From JBFMDN01 sp040753915 (GTDB lineage: Bacteria; Desulfobacterota; Desulfomonilia; Desulfomonilales; Desulfomonilaceae), in NCBI GenBank assembly GCA_040753915.1, contig JBFMDN010000036.1, positions 1 through 55,820 of the forward strand: 55,820 nt of DNA. The letters run 5' to 3'. A program made the position numbers and the translations under genes. Numbering within the stretch: position 1 is the first letter of the stretch; every line of letters begins with the position of its first letter. The notes below the pieces were generated by a model. The model saw nothing but the letters and a program-made list of their open reading frames with translations, searched no databases and was not told where the DNA came from. This document shows, in pieces, positions 51,487 through 55,820 of the stretch.

Positions 51487-52573
51487 AATAGATACGCTCC
51501 TCTGGCATGCCGCTTCTCACCAACATATCAACGCACGCGTTGAGCATCCCGGGGCTGCCGCAGAGATACCCCTCCGCTTCGGCCACGTTGTCAACGTATT
51601 TCTCGACAATGCTGGGGATGTACCCTGTCTCGCCCTCCCAGTTGTCCTCCGGCGCCGGGGAGGATAGCGTGGGAATGAACGTGAAATCGGGATGTTCCTG
51701 CTCGAATGCACGCCACTCGTCCATCAGGAAAAGGTCCCTTTTTGCACGGGATCCGAAGAAGAATATCGGCCTTCTCTTGGCGATTTCTTCGGGAGACATG
51801 GACTTGAGGATGGACCTCAGCGGCGCCATCCCAGACCCCCCGGCTATGCAGATCATGCGACGGTCGGAATCGCGAAGGTAGAAGTCACCGAAGGGCCCGG
51901 TAAAGGTCACTTCGTCACCTACACGGAGGTAATTGAACATGTACGTGGTGCAAATCCCGTCTGGGACGAGCCGCACCATCAATTCTACCGAGGTCTGATC
52001 CGATGGCACGTTGCACATGGAATAAGCCCTGTACACGGATTCATCGATGTCTCCATATTCCGGAGCCTGAAACTGTATGTACTGCCCAGCCTTGAAATCA
52101 ATGGTTTCCGGAGTCTTGAGACGAAAACGAAAGAGCTTGATGTCGTACGTGAGATCGTCGATCGCTTCGACCCGGCCTTTGAACTCTTTGATGGAGAACA
52201 GCTCCTCAGGGATCTCTATAGCGACATCGTTCTTAACCTTTAATTGGCAGGACAGTCTGATTCCCTGGGCGATCTCCTCCTTGGTCAGCAGCGGCTCCTC
52301 GGTCGGCAGGATCTCGCCGAAGCCGCGCACGGCCTTCACCTTGCAATACGCGCACGTCGCGCGCCCCCCGCATGCGGAGGGAATGAAGATGTTTTCTTTC
52401 TTGAGCGTGTTGAGCAACGTGCTGCCACCCGTAACTTTGTACTTTCGTTCGTCGTTGATCGTGAGATCCACTTCCCCATAGTCCATGAGGTAATGTTCCA
52501 CGATGAGGATTATTACGGCAAGGACCGTTGCTAATGCGGCTATTGAGAGTGCAGGCAAGATAATCTGTGTCAT
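51470..52573 (-). CDS. nqrF: Na+-translocating NADH:quinone reductase subunit F
   Basis: A 367-residue NqrF, the NADH-oxidising subunit. One N-terminal membrane helix (about 5-27), a plant-type [2Fe-2S] domain with C68, C74, C77 and C109 (SACGGRATCAYC...LSCQ), then FAD (RAYSMCN) and NADH (GGSGMAP, CGSPGM) domains. Its presence marks the complex as NQR rather than RNF. The ATG is one codon inside a TTG; the ribosome site is weak. About 40 residues shorter than the Vibrio protein. Confidence 0.94.
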   Translation of the reverse strand: MTQIILPALSIAALATVLAVIILIVEHYLMDYGEVDLTINDERKYKVTGGSTLLNTLKKENIFIPSACGGRATCAYCKVKAVRGFGEILPTEEPLLTKEEIAQGIRLSCQLKVKNDVAIEIPEELFSIKEFKGRVEAIDDLTYDIKLFRFRLKTPETIDFKAGQYIQFQAPEYGDIDESVYRAYSMCNVPSDQTSVELMVRLVPDGICTTYMFNYLRVGDEVTFTGPFGDFYLRDSDRRMICIAGGSGMAPLRSILKSMSPEEIAKRRPIFFFGSRAKRDLFLMDEWRAFEQEHPDFTFIPTLSSPAPEDNWEGETGYIPSIVEKYVDNVAEAEGYLCGSPGMLNACVDMLVRSGMPEERIYYDKFE

Positions 52574-52629
52574 CAACGAACGTGTCTTTTTTCTTCAAGA
52601 GGATTCCCAGTCGTGCTGCGAATCGATGC

Positions 52630-53223
52630 TCAGTTAATTTGAACCACCCCGCTGAACCCTATGAATCCCAATGCAATGATTCCGGTAATGATGAGAACGA
52701 TTCCCGGACCTTCCAGAGCGGGAATGACCGCCGAGCGCCGCGACATCTTCCTGCGAATTCCTGCCAGAGCCATGATCGCAAGAGCCCAGCCGATTCCGCT
52801 GCCAGCGCCGAACATGAGCGATTGAACGAAGTCGTATTTCCTAATGACCATGAAAAGGGAGCCTCCGAGAATCGCGCAGTTCACGGTGATCAGAGGCAGA
52901 AAAATCCCGAGAGCGGCGTACAACCGGTCGGATACTCGATCCACAATCATTTCCACCACCTGCACAAAGGCGGCTATCACAATGATGAATGCGATGTACT
53001 GGAGATACTCGAGACCCTGCGGAACCAGGAGGTAGTAGTATAACCAGTAATTCACCGCGGATGTGCACGTGAGCACGAAAATGACAGCGAGTCCCAATCC
53101 CCACGCGGTTTTCAGTTCCCGTGATACGGAGAGGTAAGAACACATACCCAGAAAGTTGGTCAGCAAGATATTGCTCGTGAAGATTGACGCGAAGAAAATG
53201 ACAAAGGGGCTCAGTTCTTCCAT
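52630..53223 (-). CDS. nqrE: Na+-translocating NADH:quinone reductase subunit E
   Basis: A 197-residue membrane subunit with six helices that forms, with NqrD, the intramembrane Fe-S site and ion path. Family blocks: NFLGMCSYLSVSRELKTA (Cys in the first half), GIFLPLITVNCAILGGSLF (Cys in the second half), GSGIGWALAIMALAGIRRKM and the end GFSGVVQIN. It lies ten bases after nqrD. Confidence 0.95.
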   Translation of the reverse strand: MEELSPFVIFFASIFTSNILLTNFLGMCSYLSVSRELKTAWGLGLAVIFVLTCTSAVNYWLYYYLLVPQGLEYLQYIAFIIVIAAFVQVVEMIVDRVSDRLYAALGIFLPLITVNCAILGGSLFMVIRKYDFVQSLMFGAGSGIGWALAIMALAGIRRKMSRRSAVIPALEGPGIVLIITGIIALGFIGFSGVVQIN

Positions 53224-53232
53224 GACCTGCCC

Positions 53233-53853
53233 TCATTTCTTTGACGCGGCCGCAGCGGATTCGGCCCGAGCGTCCAGCCATCGGCATAGCCAGGTGATGA
53301 TCCCAAGCATGAAAAACGCTCCCGGCGCCATCACCATGATCGTCCAGTGGGTGAACTCGAAGGGAAGCTGATAGCCCATGATTGTACCGAAGCCCAGGCC
53401 CTCCCGAACGACAGCAATCGCCAAGAGGATGAACGAGTACCCAACTCCAGAAGCGAGGCCGTCCAAGAAGGAGGGGATCGGCGGGTTGTTCCCGGCAAAG
53501 GCCTCTACCCGGCCCAATATGATGCAATTGGTGATGATCAGGCCCACATACGGGCCGAGCTGAGTGCTGATTTCAGGAAAGTATGCTTGGAGCACATTGT
53601 GCAGCACGATCACATATGCGGCAATGATGAGGGTAGATGAGATGATCCGCAACCGATACGGTGTGATCGTGCGCAAAGAAGATGCCGTGAGACTCGACAT
53701 TGCCTGAGTGTAAATCAACCCGATACACATGACCAAGGTATTGGTTACAAGGTTGGTGACAGCCAAGGTCGAGCAGATCCCGAGGACCTGTCGGAAAATC
53801 GGGTTGTTGTTCCAAATTCCGTCCAGCGCTATTTTCTTTGGGGAGACTCCCAC
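53233..53853 (-). CDS. nqrD: Na+-translocating NADH:quinone reductase subunit D
   Basis: A 206-residue membrane subunit, mirror partner of NqrE. Conserved parts are NNPIFRQVLGICSTLAVTN (Cys of the intramembrane cluster), YVGLIITNCIILGRVEAFA (second Cys) and DGLASGVGYSFILLAIAVVRE. Start GTG with GGAGG; its first 25 bases overlap the end of nqrC. Confidence 0.95.
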   Translation of the reverse strand: MGVSPKKIALDGIWNNNPIFRQVLGICSTLAVTNLVTNTLVMCIGLIYTQAMSSLTASSLRTITPYRLRIISSTLIIAAYVIVLHNVLQAYFPEISTQLGPYVGLIITNCIILGRVEAFAGNNPPIPSFLDGLASGVGYSFILLAIAVVREGLGFGTIMGYQLPFEFTHWTIMVMAPGAFFMLGIITWLCRWLDARAESAAAASKK

Positions 53854-54476
53854 TCGATCCTCCGAAATTTGTCTTGGTTCGCGACAAAGGACTTCAAATC
53901 GTCATTTACTATTTTTTCCAGTGCAACGGATGTCATGGTCGCACCCGTTATCGCGTCCAGCTTGTTCTTGCCGGAATCGTCAGACTTGGAGATCTCCACA
54001 TATTTCCCCGGTCGGACAGCGTTAGCCAATTGCAAGCCTTCAAATTGCGCGCGAAACCATTGCTCCTCGATTCGTGCGCCTAGTCCGGGAGTCTCATTGT
54101 GGCTGGTGAAGACGATGCCCTTGATGGCTTTTAAATCATTGTCCAGGGAAAGAAATCCATGGATTCTTCCCCAGAAGCCCTTGCCACTGATCGGAATGGC
54201 GTACCCGAGGGGCTCCCCTTTCTCATCAAGGCCACGATAGACCGTAGTACCGTCGAGCCGACCCTCATCAATACGTTTCGCCTCTAACTGCCGCAGGCTT
54301 TCGGGGGACGCGTTCTCGGCATACGGAATCTTGAACACTTGCAACAATTTTTTCGTATTGCGAGTCTGCTCGTTGAGCAAGATACGGCCCGAAAGAGCCT
54401 GATTTACAGACACGGTAAGTCCTGCAAAAAAGAGAGAGACGAGAAAAATGAACAACAGCTCTTTAAGAAGTCTCAT
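53829..54476 (-). CDS. nqrC: Na+-translocating NADH:quinone reductase subunit C
   Basis: A 215-residue subunit with one N-terminal membrane helix (7-28) and a periplasmic FMN domain. FMN is bound covalently through a phosphoester to Thr180 in DAITGATMTS, the family motif. NETPGLGARIEEQWF near 127-141 is typical. An ApbE flavin transferase would be needed and is not in this window. Confidence 0.94.
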   Translation of the reverse strand: MRLLKELLFIFLVSLFFAGLTVSVNQALSGRILLNEQTRNTKKLLQVFKIPYAENASPESLRQLEAKRIDEGRLDGTTVYRGLDEKGEPLGYAIPISGKGFWGRIHGFLSLDNDLKAIKGIVFTSHNETPGLGARIEEQWFRAQFEGLQLANAVRPGKYVEISKSDDSGKNKLDAITGATMTSVALEKIVNDDLKSFVANQDKFRRIEWESPQRK

Positions 54477-54483
54477 GGGTCAC

Positions 54484-55443
54484 CTAAGCGGGGGTGCGGG
54501 CTTTCTTTCTGTTTTCCCACTCCATGACGGCTTCGTCGAATAGTGGACCAAAGGTGTTGCCCAGGAGTATGGCAAACGCGGTGGCCTCAGGAAAACTCGA
54601 AAACGACCTGATGAATATCCACAGCACCCCTATCAAAAACCCATACGCCCACTTGGCTTCCTTTTTCACGCAGCCGGACACCGGCTCGGTTACCATGAAG
54701 AATGCCCCAAACAGAAGGCTGCCCGCGAATAGGCTATGGATCGGTTCCATAACGTTCGGAAGCCCCATGAGGAAGAGCGGGGTATTCAGTGCCATCGCAC
54801 CGAGAATACAAGAAACAGGATACCGCCAATCCGCGGCTTTCTTGTACAGAATGTAGGCTCCACCGATTAGCACAGCAAGGGCAGATGTTTCGCCTATCGA
54901 CCCTCCTGTGGATCCAAGAAGGAGTGATGGAAGGTCTGCAAACGCCCCCGTTTGCTTGAACGAGATGAGAGGGGTGGCAGACGTGATAGCGTCCGCGTCA
55001 GACCACGAGAGCACTCTGCCCCAGGACTCGGTGGGTGGGCTCATCCATCGGTTGGTCATCTCTATCGGAAAGCACACGTACAGGAAACACCGTCCCAGTA
55101 TGGCCGGATTGAAGACATTCTTTCCGAACCCCCCAAAAACCTGCTTCCCAAAGACAAGTCCCACAATGGTTCCAACGGCAGCGATCCAGAAGGGAGTGTA
55201 CGGGGGCAGGCTCAGTCCCAAGAGTACTCCCGAAACAAAGAGACTTTCGGTGGGGGTTCCTCCCCGGTAGGTCTCGAATATAACTTCAATGAGGTACGCT
55301 ATGAGACAGCAAAACAGCACCAGTGCCAGGGTGCGCCAGCCGAAGAGATAGACTCCGACTGCCGTGCAAGGCAGAAGCCCAATCAACATGGCCCGCATTG
55401 GGGGCTGACGTCGGATAGAATACCTGATATCGCGTATTGTCAC
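54484..55443 (-). CDS. nqrB: Na+-translocating NADH:quinone reductase subunit B
   Basis: A 319-residue membrane subunit with about ten helices. Motifs: FGGFGKNVFNPAILGRCFL (103-121), the covalent FMN site DAITSATPL with Thr157, and the end FGPLFDEAVME. The FMN motif has Ser in place of the usual Gly (TSAT instead of SGAT). It is about 90 residues shorter than the Vibrio NqrB, nearer to RnfD in length. Start GTG with GAGG. It is the first gene of the operon; nqrA, normally upstream, is not found in the remaining 377 bases. Confidence 0.92.
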   Translation of the reverse strand: MTIRDIRYSIRRQPPMRAMLIGLLPCTAVGVYLFGWRTLALVLFCCLIAYLIEVIFETYRGGTPTESLFVSGVLLGLSLPPYTPFWIAAVGTIVGLVFGKQVFGGFGKNVFNPAILGRCFLYVCFPIEMTNRWMSPPTESWGRVLSWSDADAITSATPLISFKQTGAFADLPSLLLGSTGGSIGETSALAVLIGGAYILYKKAADWRYPVSCILGAMALNTPLFLMGLPNVMEPIHSLFAGSLLFGAFFMVTEPVSGCVKKEAKWAYGFLIGVLWIFIRSFSSFPEATAFAILLGNTFGPLFDEAVMEWENRKKARTPA

Positions 55444-55820
55444 AGCATCCTCGGCACTTAGACATGATCAACAGGACACCGACGACATCGCCGTCCCTCC
55501 CTGTAGAAAAAACATTGTTGTTACACGCGAGCTTTCAGGGGCCGGGGCACGGCATGTCCTGGCAGAATATCAGCAATCCCCAACCTGTGCAAGGCCGGCT
55601 CCCCTCCAGAATCCACGGTCTACGATGACGTGTGGGTCGTGTGGACCCTGTAATCTTCTCATGCAAGCGTCTGTGGCCTACGCATGAGGTCGTTTTTGGG
55701 TCGTGTGGCATTCCCCCTCCAAACGTATGTCTTCCCCCCTCACGCGGGCGTGTTTCTGGACGAGCTATCCCCCCGGGCTCGCCTCAGCCCCCTCCAAGTG
55801 CCACCTTCCTCTCCCCCCTG
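55444..55820. other. apparently non-coding region upstream of nqrB
   Basis: No family-like frame is visible on either strand, so nqrA is not adjacent. An 11-base direct repeat GGGTCGTGTGG occurs at 55634-55644 and 55698-55708, 64 bases apart, a spacing of about six helical turns that would suit paired protein-binding sites. C-rich tracts fill the end. The nqr promoter should be here but no clear -35/-10 pair is seen. Confidence 0.4.

Noticed and set aside
55444..55820. Possible nqrA remnant
   Set aside because: No frame on the minus strand gives NqrA-like sequence.

Overview
The window looks like a chromosomal segment of a strictly anaerobic, sulfate-reducer or syntroph type bacterium of the former Deltaproteobacteria (a Desulfomonile or Syntrophobacterota-like lineage is my best guess). 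The grounds are two aldehyde:ferredoxin oxidoreductase (AOR) family tungstoenzymes, a HdrABC/MvhD electron-transfer operon, siroheme-type small reductases, rubredoxin, a Na+-NQR operon, sigma-54 control and GC-rich palindromic repeats. This placement is inference; no rRNA gene is present. I saw no tRNA, CRISPR array or insertion sequence.

Region 1 (about 0.5-17.8 kb, all minus strand) is a long gene run behind a good sigma-54 promoter and an NtrC-type activator. It contains two DUF362/ferredoxin proteins, an Mrp ATPase, small helical proteins, a winged-helix protein, and a mycofactocin cluster. That cluster holds a 43-codon precursor gene mftA ending VDGICGIY, plus mftB, mftC and mftF, and a mycofactocin-type SDR. 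larB and larC (nickel-pincer cofactor synthesis) sit directly downstream of mftF, followed by an iron-type alcohol dehydrogenase, a PAS sensor kinase with a degraded ATPase domain, and a second SDR.

Region 2 (18.3-23.9 kb, plus strand) runs from a sigma-70-like promoter: a short AOR homologue, an unknown protein, a FIST sensory protein and a hybrid histidine kinase.

Region 3 (24.0-38.7 kb, minus strand) is one tightly overlapped redox operon. In transcription order it encodes a molybdopterin (FDH-like) protein without the catalytic Cys/Sec, an Fe-S protein, HdrC, HdrB, a giant HdrA with a GltD/NfnB-like insertion, MvhD, a hydrogenase small subunit, and a hydrogenase large subunit that has lost its nickel ligands. 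These are followed by an Fe-S protein, a full-length AOR, two small sulfite-reductase-like proteins, rubredoxin, a tiny Cys protein and an ABM-domain protein. It reads as a tungstoenzyme-linked, possibly electron-bifurcating Hdr complex in which hydrogenase and FDH subunits are kept as scaffolds.

Region 4 (39.4-51.0 kb, plus strand) has an AmiS/UreI-like channel with its own terminator. After it comes a run of amidohydrolase, SirB1-type transglutaminase-like protein and CHC2 zinc-finger protein, and then a pupylation locus: ARC/Mpa ATPase, Dop, Pup, PafA. No 20S proteasome genes lie where prcB/prcA are usually found, and the ATPase lacks the C-terminal proteasome-docking tail. PafA is followed by a 233-aa protein of unknown family and a radical SAM protein that starts on the next base. 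This proteasome-less pupylation operon with a radical SAM partner is the most striking system here.

Region 5 (51.0-55.4 kb, minus strand) is nqrBCDEF plus a conserved unknown; nqrA is not found next to nqrB. The last 377 bases look non-coding.
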